In this document: positions 29,009 to 37,473 of the stretch, piece by piece
Position numbering within the stretch: the first letter of the stretch is position 1
Layout: each line of letters opens with the position of its first letter
Assembly: GCF_014635845.1 (NCBI RefSeq)
Contig: NZ_BMDP01000001.1
Coordinates: 310,001 to 374,000, forward strand
Length of the DNA stretch: 64,000 nt
Direction of reading: 5' to 3'
Origin: Oxalicibacterium solurbis
GTDB lineage: Bacteria > Pseudomonadota > Gammaproteobacteria > Burkholderiales > Burkholderiaceae_D
Translations under genes and position numbers: made by a program
Notes under the pieces: model-generated
The model's database searches: none
What the model was told of the DNA's origin: nothing
Seen by the model: the letters and a program-made list of their open reading frames with translations, nothing else

Positions 29009-29293
29009 ATGACTTTCCACACCAACCATTTCGGCATCCCGCAATATCCGCATGACGACGCGCGCCGCCTGTTCGTCCTGGCCGGCGCCATCGATCTGCT
29101 GGAGCGCCCGACTGCCACAGCGATCGACGATCTGACGGGCATCGACAAGAGCATCGTCGATATCGAGATCGACAGATTGCGCGAGCAGTTCGGCATGGTG
29201 ATTCATAAATTCGGCGATATTTACCGCATCGAATCATGGGGCGATATCCTGAAACGCGATGGTGTAATGAAGGCAATGAAGCCCGACAGCTGA
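29009..29293 (+). CDS. Small winged-helix-like protein of unknown function
   Basis: A 94-residue protein with AGGAG eight bases before the ATG at 29009. The centre (FVLAGAIDLLERPTATAIDD, then TGIDKSIVDIEIDRLREQFG) looks like a helix-turn-helix and recognition helix, followed by a two-strand wing (MVIHKFGDIYRIESW). Such proteins occur near phage-derived genes in Burkholderiales. It is the first of three small regulator-like genes on the plus strand. DNA binding is inferred, not shown. Confidence 0.65.
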   Translation: MTFHTNHFGIPQYPHDDARRLFVLAGAIDLLERPTATAIDDLTGIDKSIVDIEIDRLREQFGMVIHKFGDIYRIESWGDILKRDGVMKAMKPDS

Positions 29294-29511
29294 TCCAGCC
29301 TCATCTGCGGCATCAATGGCGCATCCCTTTTCGTGCCCGCGCCAACGACACCTCTTCTTGCATTTCCTTTTCGCAAGCACGACTGGATTGATGCAGTAAT
29401 CCGCACTATCCCGCATTGTCTACATGCGTAGCGTACGTCATCGTACAAGCCTGTTGCCGATGCGCCTGCGTTCGGCCAATTTCGCTTCGATACACGAATG
29501 AATATTTGCAT

Positions 29512-29527
29512 GATTCGCAAACGAATC
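29512..29527. promoter_or_regulatory. Perfect inverted repeat, putative XRE operator
   Basis: GATTCG-CAAA-CGAATC, a perfect 6-base inverted repeat with a 4-base spacer. It directly precedes the -35 of the promoter for the XRE gene, so it is a likely self-regulatory operator. Confidence 0.55.
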
Positions 29528-29532
29528 GAACT

Positions 29533-29561
29533 TTGATCGCTCTTATGCGCGTATGTATAGT
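29533..29561 (+). promoter_or_regulatory. Promoter of XRE gene, predicting a leaderless mRNA
   Basis: TTGATC (29533-29538), 17-base spacer, TATAGT (29556-29561). The expected +1 falls at about 29568, the A of the XRE start codon, and no Shine-Dalgarno is present between. Confidence 0.6.
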
Positions 29562-29567
29562 CGCCGC

Positions 29568-29957
29568 ATGAGTATCGGAGACCGCCTCGACCAGGCAATG
29601 AAAGCTGCCAGAATCAAGTCGCAGAGCGAATTGTCGCGCATCTCGGGCGTACCGCAGGCGACGATCAGCCGCATACTCAAGGGCACGGGCGCCAAGGGGC
29701 CTGAAACGGAAACCGTCAAAAAACTGGCGCGTGCCTGCAAGGTTTCTTTCATCTGGCTCAATGAAGGCGAAGAGATTTCCACTCCGCACTCCACACCCGC
29801 CGTGATCTCTTCCTACCTGGACAAGCGTATCGAGCATGCCATCCAGTTGATGCAGCAAATGCCCGAGTACAAATTGAATCAGGTGGTCAAGATCATCGAT
29901 GCCATCGCCGAGCCGGCTCCCGCCGAGTCCGGCAGATCGTCGCGAAAGAAAAGCTAG
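29568..29957 (+). CDS. XRE-family transcriptional regulator
   Basis: A 129-residue repressor-like protein. The N-terminal HTH is clear: IGDRLDQAMKAARIKSQSEL, then SGVPQATISRILKG as recognition helix. The C-terminal half is helical and carries no S24 peptidase motif, so it is not a LexA/CI autoproteolysis type. The start at 29568 coincides with the predicted transcription start, like lambda cI made from its maintenance promoter. Target genes are unknown; the adjacent operator suggests autoregulation. Confidence 0.8.
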   Translation: MSIGDRLDQAMKAARIKSQSELSRISGVPQATISRILKGTGAKGPETETVKKLARACKVSFIWLNEGEEISTPHSTPAVISSYLDKRIEHAIQLMQQMPEYKLNQVVKIIDAIAEPAPAESGRSSRKKS

Positions 29958-30101
29958 TTTTTGCTTTGCGCCGTACTGACGGCTACTTCCGCATGGGTGA
30001 CGTCCATGCATCTTCTCTCCTGACGCTTTCCGCCAATCGGGTCGTTCAGCCAACCGCTCTGCCCAATTCATTCCGCATCGCACATTTTATCCATTTGCGT
30101 A

Positions 30102-30129
30102 TTGACATATCCATCCGTTCTCATATAGT
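30102..30129 (+). promoter_or_regulatory. Predicted sigma-70 promoter
   Basis: TTGACA (30102-30107), 16-base spacer, TATAGT (30124-30129), close to consensus. It gives a leader of about 67 bases for the gene at 30203. Confidence 0.65.
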
Positions 30130-30202
30130 TTCAATACAGCACCCGCACAACGCGGATCGCCATGCAGTCGTCGTCGATGTTTCCACCACGGGAGAACGCC
30201 GC

Positions 30203-30700
30203 ATGAAAAAATCGACCGCCATCTATGTTCCGCGCCCAGGCAGCAAAGTCGCGCTGGCAATCACGTCATTGCAAAGCGGCCCCAAGACCACGCACCAATT
30301 GGGCAACGCCATGGGATGCGCCAGCGATGCCGTGCATGCATTGCTGCATCGGCCACTGGCGCAGGCTGCGATCGTCAAGTTATGGGATGAAAAAGGACGG
30401 CTGCATTTCGCACTGCCGGATATGGCGGATGCGTTGCCGAAGACATCGACGAAACCGGCAGCGAATCGCATGTCACAATCCGGCGATTTCGCTGCGCTGA
30501 CATTGATCTCATCCAATGTGCTGCCGCTGGAAACGCCACGAGAAGCGGCATCGATGCGCGCCACCGCCACTGCCATGATTGCCGGCCTGTTTTCCGACGG
30601 CGAGCTGACGATTGCCGTCGACGGCGAATGCATTCGCCTCGATACGGCGCAACGCCGCCAGCTATACGCCTATCTGCACAAGATTCGTCATCTGGGATGA
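30203..30700 (+). CDS. Phage-like putative regulatory protein, unknown
   Basis: A 165-residue protein from the ATG at 30203 with GGGAGA upstream. The N-terminal part has a helix-turn-helix-like layout (PGSKVALAITSLQ, TTHQLGNAMGCASDAVHALL, then a wing KLWDEKGRLHFAL). A linker leads to a small C-terminal domain (MIAGLFSDGELTIAVDGE, LDTAQRRQLYAYLHKI) of the kind found in small phage proteins. I do not recognise a named family. It has a strong promoter of its own. Confidence 0.65.
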   Translation: MKKSTAIYVPRPGSKVALAITSLQSGPKTTHQLGNAMGCASDAVHALLHRPLAQAAIVKLWDEKGRLHFALPDMADALPKTSTKPAANRMSQSGDFAALTLISSNVLPLETPREAASMRATATAMIAGLFSDGELTIAVDGECIRLDTAQRRQLYAYLHKIRHLG

Positions 30701-30725
30701 TTTCGCCGCGAGATTCAGCGAAAAT

Positions 30726-31412
30726 TCAGCGCTTGAGCGCCCTGACTTTCGGTTGTGGCGTTCCCGCCCAAGTCAGCTCGTAGGAAATGCCGCGCCGCAC
30801 ATTGCCGACCAATGCAGGGCGAAAGCAGGCCAGATTGGTACCGCCATCGTGCCGTACGCTGGGATAGACAATGCCCAGCGATCCTGCCTCCAGCAACTGC
30901 GCCGCCAGGCGTTGCGACGCGACGTAGCTGTCCGGCGACAGGCATTTCGCATAGCGCGGCGCATCCCGCAGATCGTGGAACTCCGCATTGAAATCCGCCA
31001 GCAGCACCTGATAGCGCACGCTATCGTCGAAGCGGTCGATCTCCGCATATTCGACAGTCTTGTGAAAAACGATCTCGGCCAATGCCGTCTCGATATCGAA
31101 CGCGCAATACCATGCGCCGCGCTCGTCGTTGTTGAAACGGCTGCCCTCCGGACGCGCATAGGTGAAGGCCGCGTTGATCATGCGGAAGTTCGGTACGCCA
31201 AATACCAGTTCGTCGACGCCGATGCCGGTGCTGTAACCATGTTCGGCGATCAAGCGCTCGTTGGTCGCGTTGTCCAGCGCGAAGATGTCGGCCAGATGCG
31301 CATCGTCCTCCGCCAGCGGAACGAGGACCGAATCTTCCTTGTCCACGAAGCGCGACGGAATCAGCCTGCAGGTATCGAATTGCCGCAGATGCACCAGCGG
31401 CGGAGCAGCCAT
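30726..31412 (-). CDS. RES-domain toxin
   Basis: A 228-residue RES protein; the family includes toxins that degrade NAD+. RES residues are visible as the Arg in CRLIPSRFV and RPEGSRFNNDERGAWYCAFD, the Glu in TALAEIVFHK, and the Ser in SLGIVYPSVR. The ATG at 31412 shares one base with the antitoxin stop (TGATG), so the two are coupled. A longer frame lies inside the antitoxin gene and is rejected. It pairs with the upstream Xre gene. Confidence 0.88.
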   Translation of the reverse strand: MAAPPLVHLRQFDTCRLIPSRFVDKEDSVLVPLAEDDAHLADIFALDNATNERLIAEHGYSTGIGVDELVFGVPNFRMINAAFTYARPEGSRFNNDERGAWYCAFDIETALAEIVFHKTVEYAEIDRFDDSVRYQVLLADFNAEFHDLRDAPRYAKCLSPDSYVASQRLAAQLLEAGSLGIVYPSVRHDGGTNLACFRPALVGNVRRGISYELTWAGTPQPKVRALKR

Positions 31413-31849
31413 CAAAGCCCTCCGCGACGCGCGTCCAGCAGCTTGCGCACGGTCTGCATCGCCAGCAGGCCACCAGCCTGCATGTAGGCCAACGGCGTAC
31501 GGCCGGCGAAGATGACATTGCGGTTCGGCAGGCCGACCCACTCGTCAGCCAGCTTGTCGCCGTGCAGGATATGCAGGGCTTTATAAATGCCAATCAGGTA
31601 AGAAATCCGCGTGATGCGGTCGACTTCCAGCACGCGCTGCGGATTCTTCTTCCACTCGTAGAAGGCGCTGCTGGACAAGCCGCCCAGCAATTCGCGCGCT
31701 TCTTCGTCGCGCAGCTCCCAGGCCGCCGCCAACCGGAAAAACGCCTTCAGGGCCGAGCCGGACAGGCGTTCGCGCTCCGACTTTGCAGTCAGGTCGACCG
31801 GTGCGGCAGGCTCGAAGCGGCTTTTTGGATAGGCGTAGGCGGCAGTCAT
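31412..31849 (-). CDS. Xre/MbcA/ParS-type antitoxin
   Basis: A 145-residue antitoxin of the RES-Xre type II system. An N-terminal helical Xre-like part (SGSALKAFFRLAAAWELRDE, LLGGLSSSAFYEWKK) leads to the MbcA/ParS-like C-terminus, with the signature GLPNRNVIFAGRTPLAYM that plugs the toxin. AAAGGAG is correctly spaced before the ATG. It is the first gene of the two-gene unit and would repress it. Confidence 0.9.
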   Translation of the reverse strand: MTAAYAYPKSRFEPAAPVDLTAKSERERLSGSALKAFFRLAAAWELRDEEARELLGGLSSSAFYEWKKNPQRVLEVDRITRISYLIGIYKALHILHGDKLADEWVGLPNRNVIFAGRTPLAYMQAGGLLAMQTVRKLLDARRGGL

Positions 31850-31865
31850 TGATCACTCCTTTTAT

Positions 31866-31897
31866 GGATATAATATACTCCATTTCAGGAAAATCAA
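31866..31897 (-). promoter_or_regulatory. Promoter and putative operator of RES-Xre unit
   Basis: Minus-strand TTGATT (31897-31892), 16-base spacer, TATTAT (31875-31870). An imperfect palindrome GGAGTATATTATATCC (31881-31866) covers the -10, as expected for autorepression by the antitoxin. Confidence 0.6.
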
Positions 31898-31940
31898 GTT
31901 TGCAGCAAAACGCAGATGGCAGCCTTGCTCCATATCTCCG

Positions 31941-32201
31941 CTATATGCGTACCGTTTCCCGCAATGCGACCGCGGCAGCCATCGCACCGTCATCGGCCAT
32001 GACCGACGCATAGTCAAGCGCTGCCTGCCCTGCTTCTTCAAGCGTTTTCCATTGGCCCGGCACGATGATGGCGACCGGCGGATCGCAACTGCGTCCCGCC
32101 GGCGTTGCATGGACATGAATGATGCCGCCGTACGCGCCGCTGCGAATTATCCGGGCTTCGCCGGAAACCGCATAGCCGGCGAATTCCGCAACGGCTGTCA
32201 T
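31941..32201 (-). CDS. Small unknown protein, paralogue of upstream gene
   Basis: An 86-residue protein of unknown function. Its middle (GYAVSGEARIIRSGAYGGIIHVHA) matches the pattern of the 76-residue protein encoded just upstream (GYSVHGTG, TGKWGGSFHI), and both end with a Glu/Ala-rich helix (EEAGQAALDYA). No signal peptide or membrane segment. The start overlaps the upstream stop by four bases. Confidence 0.65.
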   Translation of the reverse strand: MTAVAEFAGYAVSGEARIIRSGAYGGIIHVHATPAGRSCDPPVAIIVPGQWKTLEEAGQAALDYASVMADDGAMAAAVALRETVRI

Positions 32202-32428
32202 CGTCGCGCTTCCGCCAACTCATGGTCGATATAGCGCTTTCCCTGCTGCAGCGCATGGCTCGCTGCCGCCTCAGCCGAATCGAATTCGGTGCCCACCACG
32301 CTGACGCTGATCGTCGGCTTTCCATGCTGGGCGATATGAAAGCTGCCGCCCCATTTGCCGGTATCGTGCTTCTCACCGGTGCCGTGGACGGAATAACCAT
32401 GATGCTGTTCGAGATCGGTATGGCTCAT
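32198..32428 (-). CDS. Small unknown protein, first of a paralogous pair
   Basis: A 76-residue His-rich soluble protein starting MSHTDLEQHHGYSVHG. It has three short beta strands (FHIAQHG, ISVSVVGTEF) and a C-terminal helix (AEAAASHALQQGKRY). AGGAGGGAG lies just upstream of the ATG. It overlaps the downstream paralogue by ATGA, so the two products are probably made together and may form a hetero-oligomer. Function unknown. Confidence 0.65.
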   Translation of the reverse strand: MSHTDLEQHHGYSVHGTGEKHDTGKWGGSFHIAQHGKPTISVSVVGTEFDSAEAAASHALQQGKRYIDHELAEARR

Positions 32429-32804
32429 TGCTCTCCCTCCTCAATTGGATGACGGCGACGATCGCCGGCTGCTTCCATTGCAGCTTTATTTCGTTGCCCG
32501 TGCAACTGTCTGCATTTTTACGAGTTGGCCGACAAGAAAAAAGTTCGATTCGACAACAATTGTCCATCCCATATTTACGGTAGTTGCAGGATCGTAAAAA
32601 ATTGTTGCGAATCCCTTCCCATCGTATTCCCGTCAGCAAAAATCTGTCATATTTCCATGGAGAATTTTTTTCGTCCTTGTGGCAATCGCGACATCCATTT
32701 ATTCCTGCGGATGCCGTCATTCCCATAGAGACCGCCGCGCCATGCGGCTGGAAATTGCATCGATAACATCTGCTGTATCGCCAATGACCAAAAGGAGGGG
32801 AAAA
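32429..32804. other. Intergenic region between small-gene pair and chemoreceptor
   Basis: A 376-base divergent gap, AT-richer than its surroundings (several A/T runs near 32513-32670). No convincing coding frame, RNA gene or clear sigma-28 promoter was found. It must hold the promoters of both flanking units. Confidence 0.5.
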
Positions 32805-34505
32805 ATGTTCGCCAATATGAAAGTAGGAACGAAGCTTGGATTCGGGTTTGGCATCACCGTTTTACTGACGCTGTTCATCGCCCTGTTTTCATTGATGCGA
32901 ATAAACCAGATCCATAACCTCATCGGCGAACAGGATCGCATCCGCACCCAGCAACTCGAACAGCTGTACGTCGCGCGTGAAGCACTGGGCCAAACCGGCA
33001 TGTCGGCACGCAATGCCTATGTCTTTACCAACGAGACGGATGCGCGCAAGGAACTCGACATCGTCGACCAGCAGAAAGCCATCTATCTCGACGCGCTCGA
33101 CAAGATGGCGCCGCTATTCCGCGGCAATCCCGATTTCGACAAAGTCAGCAAGGGATTGGTGGCGATGGCAAACGAACTGAATCGTCCGCGCAAATACCGT
33201 GAAGCCGGCAATATGGCAGATTACGGCCTCTTCCTCGTCAACGAATGCAGTCCGCTGCGCCGCCAGATCGTGGCGGACATGGAAACCGTCATCAAGTCCG
33301 TGCAGAACGTCGTCGAATCCAAGACCCAGGAATCCGATAGCACGACTGCCCAATCCATCACCATCGTACTCATCGTCGCCGGCATTGCGATACTGCTTAG
33401 CATCGTGCTGGGCATCTTCATCACACGCGCCATCACGCGACCGCTGAATCAGGCCGTCCATGTTGCACAGACTGTCGCCAGCGGCGACCTGACCAGCCAT
33501 ATCGAAGCCAGTGCCAAGGACGAAACCGGACAATTGCTGCAGGCGCTGCGGGCGATGAACGACAGCCTGATCGGCATCGTGAGCGAAGTCCGCCACGGCA
33601 CGGATGCGATCGCCACCGCCTCCAACGAAATCGCCAGCGGCAACCTCGACCTATCGTCGCGCACCGAACAGCAGGCCAGCTCATTGGAAGAGACTGCGTC
33701 ATCGATGGAAGAGCTCACTTCCACCGTCAAGCAGAATGCGGAAAATGCCCGCCAGGCCAACACGCTTTCCCTTTCCGCCTCGGAAGTCGCCATCAAGGGC
33801 GGCGAAGTCGTCGGGCAGGTCGTCGATACGATGAGCGCCATCAACGACTCCGCACGGAAGATCACCGACATCATCGGCGTCATCGATGGCATCGCTTTCC
33901 AGACCAACATCCTCGCGCTGAATGCCGCCGTTGAAGCGGCGCGTGCAGGCGAACAAGGCCGCGGCTTCGCCGTGGTGGCAGCCGAAGTACGCAATCTTGC
34001 ACAACGCTCCGCCGCAGCGGCAAAGGAAATCAAGACGCTGATCGACGATTCGACAGGCAAGGTCGAAATCGGCAGTCGGCTGGTCGAGCAGGCCGGTACC
34101 ACGATGGACGAGGTTGTCGCCAGCGTGAAACGGGTGACGGACATCGTGTCGGAAATTTCCGCTGCCAGCAACGAACAGAGCACAGGCATCGAACAGGTCA
34201 ACGCCGCTATCACGCAGATGGATCAGGTGACGCAGCAGAACGCGGCGCTGGTGGAACAGGCTGCCGCTGCAGCCGGTTCGCTCAACGATCAGGCCGGCAA
34301 ACTGGAACGCACGGTTGGCGTCTTCAAGCTGAATGGTATGGCCGCGTCACGGCAACTGGCCGCCCCTTCGTCTGCCCCCGTCAAAGCCATTTCAGCGGTG
34401 GCTTCCGCCCCTAACCCGACGATCAAGCGCACCACTCCTGCACCCAAGCCCCCGAAACTGGAAAGAAATATGGTTCCAGCAGGAGACGAGTGGGAACAGT
34501 TCTGA
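32805..34505 (+). CDS. Methyl-accepting chemotaxis protein
   Basis: A 566-residue transmembrane chemoreceptor, AAAGGAGGGG before the ATG at 32805. Membrane helices are near residues 10-31 and 188-210 and flank a four-helix periplasmic sensor of about 155 residues. HAMP follows ([21 protein letters not shown]). The signalling tip has [41 protein letters not shown] in contiguous shorter pieces such as [20 protein letters not shown]. The C-terminus ends EWEQF, like the NWETF tether that binds CheR/CheB. Ligand unknown. Confidence 0.93.
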   Translation: MFANMKVGTKLGFGFGITVLLTLFIALFSLMRINQIHNLIGEQDRIRTQQLEQLYVAREALGQTGMSARNAYVFTNETDARKELDIVDQQKAIYLDALDKMAPLFRGNPDFDKVSKGLVAMANELNRPRKYREAGNMADYGLFLVNECSPLRRQIVADMETVIKSVQNVVESKTQESDSTTAQSITIVLIVAGIAILLSIVLGIFITRAITRPLNQAVHVAQTVASGDLTSHIEASAKDETGQLLQALRAMNDSLIGIVSEVRHGTDAIATASNEIASGNLDLSSRTEQQASSLEETASSMEELTSTVKQNAENARQANTLSLSASEVAIKGGEVVGQVVDTMSAINDSARKITDIIGVIDGIAFQTNILALNAAVEAARAGEQGRGFAVVAAEVRNLAQRSAAAAKEIKTLIDDSTGKVEIGSRLVEQAGTTMDEVVASVKRVTDIVSEISAASNEQSTGIEQVNAAITQMDQVTQQNAALVEQAAAAAGSLNDQAGKLERTVGVFKLNGMAASRQLAAPSSAPVKAISAVASAPNPTIKRTTPAPKPPKLERNMVPAGDEWEQF

Positions 34506-34516
34506 TCATTTCCATG

Positions 34517-34552
34517 AAAAACGGCTGACGCATCACTGCGTCAGCCGTTTTT
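34517..34552. terminator. Strong terminator after chemoreceptor gene
   Basis: Perfect 12-bp stem ACGGCTGACGCA/TGCGTCAGCCGT, loop TCAC, A-run before and T5 after, so it can act on both strands for the chemoreceptor gene and the convergent small gene. Confidence 0.92.
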
Positions 34553-34572
34553 ATTTGAGAGATGTTCAGAAA

Positions 34573-34995
34573 TCAGCCGCCATGGAATCCCTTGAGAATA
34601 TCCTGCTTTGGCATGTCCGGCGCGATCGTTGAATCATTGGTTCGCGATGGAGAATCCAGTCGCGCACTTTCCTGCTCTGCCTGCTGCAACATTTCCTGCA
34701 CTTCCTGCGGAGGCGTTGGCGACGGGTCATTCAGGCCGCTACGTTGATTGCTGCCGCTGCCAAACATGCCCGCCCTGAAACCACCGTCAGTCGATTTCAC
34801 GTCGGGGTACCCGACGCGATTATCGAAAACCGGCTCGTTCTTCTCGGCAGCAAATTCGTTTCCCCGTTCGTAGACTGCATGAACGATCTGGCATTCGGCA
34901 TGATCGTAGCGATCGGAAACATCACCGACATCCATTGCATCGGTTGCGACAAAATTTCCCCTCTGCAATTTATCGCCGTAGGCATTGATTTGCAT
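34573..34995 (-). CDS. Unknown small soluble protein
   Basis: A 140-residue protein of unknown function from the ATG at 34995 with AGGAG nine bases upstream. The N-terminal half is hydrophilic and acidic (DAMDVGDVSDRYDHAECQIV). The C-terminal half is low in order-promoting residues, with GSGSNQRSG, PSPTPPQEV and a short Gln/Glu helix. No signal peptide or membrane segment is seen. The frame extends upstream to 35223 but that part overlaps the next gene. Confidence 0.6.
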   Translation of the reverse strand: MQINAYGDKLQRGNFVATDAMDVGDVSDRYDHAECQIVHAVYERGNEFAAEKNEPVFDNRVGYPDVKSTDGGFRAGMFGSGSNQRSGLNDPSPTPPQEVQEMLQQAEQESARLDSPSRTNDSTIAPDMPKQDILKGFHGG

Positions 34996-35123
34996 GATGC
35001 GATCTCCTCGTGACATGTGTCCGTCTGAGGTTAATGCAATACCGGCAAAATTCAAGTCGGATAAACGGACCGTCGCATGTCGGACGTTTCCGCGATTCAT
35101 CCGACATGACGAAGAAACGGCAA

Positions 35124-35360
35124 TCAGGATTTTTGCGCGGCTCGCGCCATTCTCAACGCCGTCTGCACGACGGAAAGAAGCTCGCCCTTCGTCGGCATAT
35201 CCGGCACGGTGATGCCCAGACACCCCGCCTCGTCGATATGAACCTGTTCAGCCGACTCGTCCATGTCTTCACGAACGATCATCGATCGCCTGATGGCATA
35301 TTCCAGCGATTGCAACTGCTTTACCGGATCAGAACGGCTGTTTTCGTCTTGGTTCTGCAA
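35124..35360 (-). CDS. Unknown small protein next to tRNA-Ser
   Basis: A 78-residue acidic, mostly helical protein. The frame opens with TTG at 35360, 35 bases after the tRNA, without a clear ribosome site; an ATG at 35282 would give 52 residues. Sequence highlights are QLQSLEYAIRRSM and LLSVVQTALRMARAAQ. It may form a unit with the 140-residue gene 128 bases downstream. No family recognised; coding status is moderate. Confidence 0.5.
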   Translation of the reverse strand: MQNQDENSRSDPVKQLQSLEYAIRRSMIVREDMDESAEQVHIDEAGCLGITVPDMPTKGELLSVVQTALRMARAAQKS

Positions 35361-35394
35361 GATAGGTGCGCTGATCGGAAATGAGAAAGGGAGT

Positions 35395-35484
<90 letters not shown>

Positions 35485-35750
35485 ATTTTGGTATCGATAT
35501 TCCACCTGACCGGGACACATCGATTTGCGGAGGTCGCATTATACCCAACTCCCCTGTCATTGCCGAATGCGGAAACCCTATCGTTCGGACACAAACACCC
35601 GGACAAACGCGAGAAACAGCCTGCCTCACGACAAATCGATCGCGACACGCACGCTCAAGGCCAATCTTCATGGTCTTTACAACGCAACCACGCCGATATC
35701 AGGCGCAACACCGCAGAGAAATTGCATCCCGGCGTCTCCCCCGCTATTAT

Positions 35751-35769
35751 TGATAATAATTCTCATTCA
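35751..35769. promoter_or_regulatory. Fur-box-like site upstream of fecI
   Basis: TGATAATAATTCTCATTCA, close to the Fur consensus of GATAAT repeats, 21 bases before the sigma-factor ATG. The rest of the 305-base gap back to the tRNA (35485-35789) holds no supported gene. Confidence 0.75.
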
Positions 35770-35789
35770 TAAACAACCAGCTAGTCGCC

Positions 35790-36317
35790 ATGCCCGCTGC
35801 AGACTCGCTCCCGCCCAAACAGATGCATACCCTGTATGCCGACCATCACGGTTGGCTGTGCGGCTGGCTGCGCAAAAAACTGGGATGTGCGCATCACGCG
35901 GACGATCTGGCGCAGGATACCTTCCTGCGCATTCTCGGCTCCCAGCAGAAACGCCCTCTTTCCGATCTGCGCGAACCACGCGCCTATCTGACGACGATCG
36001 CGCGCGGCCTTGTCATCGACTTCTTTCGGCGCAGCGAACTGGAACGCGCGTATCTGGCGGATCTGGCTGCCTTGCCGGAAGCGCTGCAGCCCTCGCCCGA
36101 ACAACAGCTGGAGGCACTGCAGATGCTGCAGCTGGCCGATCATCTGCTGCAGCAGATGACCGCGAAGACACGCCAGGCATGGCTGCTCAGCCGCCTCGAC
36201 GGCATGATGCATGCCGAGATCGCGGCAGAACTGCAGGTTTCCGTACCGCGAGTGCGGCAATATCTCGCCAACGCCGCGCACAAGGCCTACATCGCCCGTT
36301 TCGGCGCTCCCGAATGA
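35790..36317 (+). CDS. fecI: FecI-like ECF sigma factor
   Basis: ECF sigma factor of the iron-starvation type, 175 residues. Region 2 shows HADDLAQDTFLRILG and YLTTIARGLVIDFFRR. Region 4 shows QAWLLSRLDGMMHAEIAAEL and VSVPRVRQYLANA. A Fur-like box lies just upstream, so it should be made under iron limitation. It overlaps fecR by four bases and would be released by FecR to transcribe the receptor gene. Confidence 0.92.
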   Translation: MPAADSLPPKQMHTLYADHHGWLCGWLRKKLGCAHHADDLAQDTFLRILGSQQKRPLSDLREPRAYLTTIARGLVIDFFRRSELERAYLADLAALPEALQPSPEQQLEALQMLQLADHLLQQMTAKTRQAWLLSRLDGMMHAEIAAELQVSVPRVRQYLANAAHKAYIARFGAPE

Positions 36318-37366
36318 TGCAGGCTACGCTGACCACCGACATGCCGGAAAACGATGCGCCCGTATCCCGCGTGACATTGCAACAGGCCATCGAATGGCAG
36401 CTGTGCATGCATTCCGGCGAAGCAACGGAACAGGACAGGCAAGGCTTGCAACGATGGCTGGATGCACATCCATCCCATGCCCGCGTCTGGCAACAGCTGA
36501 AGGAAATCGATGCCGCCTTTCAGCCGGCATCGGGCAAGAGCGTTCGCCAGGCATTGCTCAAGCGTTCTTCCGGCCGCAAGACGCGCATTGCCGGCACGGC
36601 GCTGGCGCTTCTGCTCACCGTACTGGGCCTGTGCGCAGTAAACCGCTATCAACCGGTCGATCAGTTGCTGGCCGATTATCGAACCGGCACTGGCGAACGA
36701 CGCACCATCGTCCTGCCGGACCAAACGATCGTGCGAATGAACACGCGCAGCGCCATCGATCTGGCATTCGATACGCACCGTCGCGCCATCGTGCTGCATG
36801 AAGGCGAGATCGAAGTCGAAACCAGCCATGACGATCCGAACGAGACGCGCCCCTTCATCGTGCTGACGCCGGATACCAGCCTGCGCGCGCTCGGCACACG
36901 CTTCATCGTGCGCGATGTCGATCGCGGCGAAGGAACGCGGCTGACCGTCACGTATTCCGCCGTCGTCGCCCGCCCCGCTACCTGTGCCGCCGAACCGCAA
37001 GCGCATTGCGATGGCGAGCGCATCGTGCGTGAAGGTGAAACCGTCGTCGTGCGGGACGGCAAGGTCAGCGAACCGGAACAGGCACCGGCAGATGCCGATG
37101 CGTGGAAGGACGGCATGCTGGTGGTCGAAAACCGGCCGCTGGGCGAGGTCGCAGCCGAACTGGCGCGTCATCGTCTCGGCTATTTATCAGTGGATCCGCG
37201 CGTCGCCCAATTGCGCATCACCGGCACCTTGCCGCTTGACGATACGGATCAGGCTCTGCTGGCACTGACGGCCGCAGCACCGGTGGAGATCGTTTCCGCC
37301 ACACACTGGTGGGCACGCATCCAGCCGCGTCCGCCGCAACAAGCTGCGCAAGCTGCAAGAAATTAA
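36314..37366 (+). CDS. fecR: FecR-like anti-sigma / sigma regulator
   Basis: Inner-membrane signal relay between receptor and sigma factor, 350 residues. The N-terminal DUF4880-like part has QAIEWQLCMHSG and LQRWLDAHPSHARVWQQL. A membrane helix is near residues 93-111. The periplasmic FecR domain follows (GERRTIVLPDQTIVRMNTRS, VLTPDTSLRALGTRFIV). Its ATG lies in the ATGA of the fecI stop. A longer in-frame stretch upstream of 36314 crosses fecI and is a shadow. Confidence 0.92.
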   Translation: MMQATLTTDMPENDAPVSRVTLQQAIEWQLCMHSGEATEQDRQGLQRWLDAHPSHARVWQQLKEIDAAFQPASGKSVRQALLKRSSGRKTRIAGTALALLLTVLGLCAVNRYQPVDQLLADYRTGTGERRTIVLPDQTIVRMNTRSAIDLAFDTHRRAIVLHEGEIEVETSHDDPNETRPFIVLTPDTSLRALGTRFIVRDVDRGEGTRLTVTYSAVVARPATCAAEPQAHCDGERIVREGETVVVRDGKVSEPEQAPADADAWKDGMLVVENRPLGEVAAELARHRLGYLSVDPRVAQLRITGTLPLDDTDQALLALTAAAPVEIVSATHWWARIQPRPPQQAAQAARN

Positions 37367-37473
37367 ATCTGCAGGAAAAATTTCTGCAGCCCCCTCTCAC
37401 TTTTCATTTCTCGCTCGGCAAACAAGGGAAAACCTTTCCTTTCGCGAATCATCGCCTTTTCAGGAGCTTTGCC

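Noticed and set aside
28744-29196. A 150-codon minus-strand frame upstream of the permease
   Set aside because: It runs antisense through the better-supported 29009-29293 gene and has Ser/Arg-rich shadow composition.
32700-32804. A sigma-28 (FliA) promoter for the chemoreceptor
   Set aside because: CGATAA is present near 32760 but no TAAAG-like -35 lies at the right distance.
35488-35772. A 94-codon frame after tRNA-Ser
   Set aside because: No ribosome-binding site, His/Asn-rich composition, and it overlaps the Fur box.
35525-36313. An N-terminal extension of FecR
   Set aside because: The in-frame extension reads through fecI in another frame. The ATG in the fecI-fecR overlap gives the normal FecR length.
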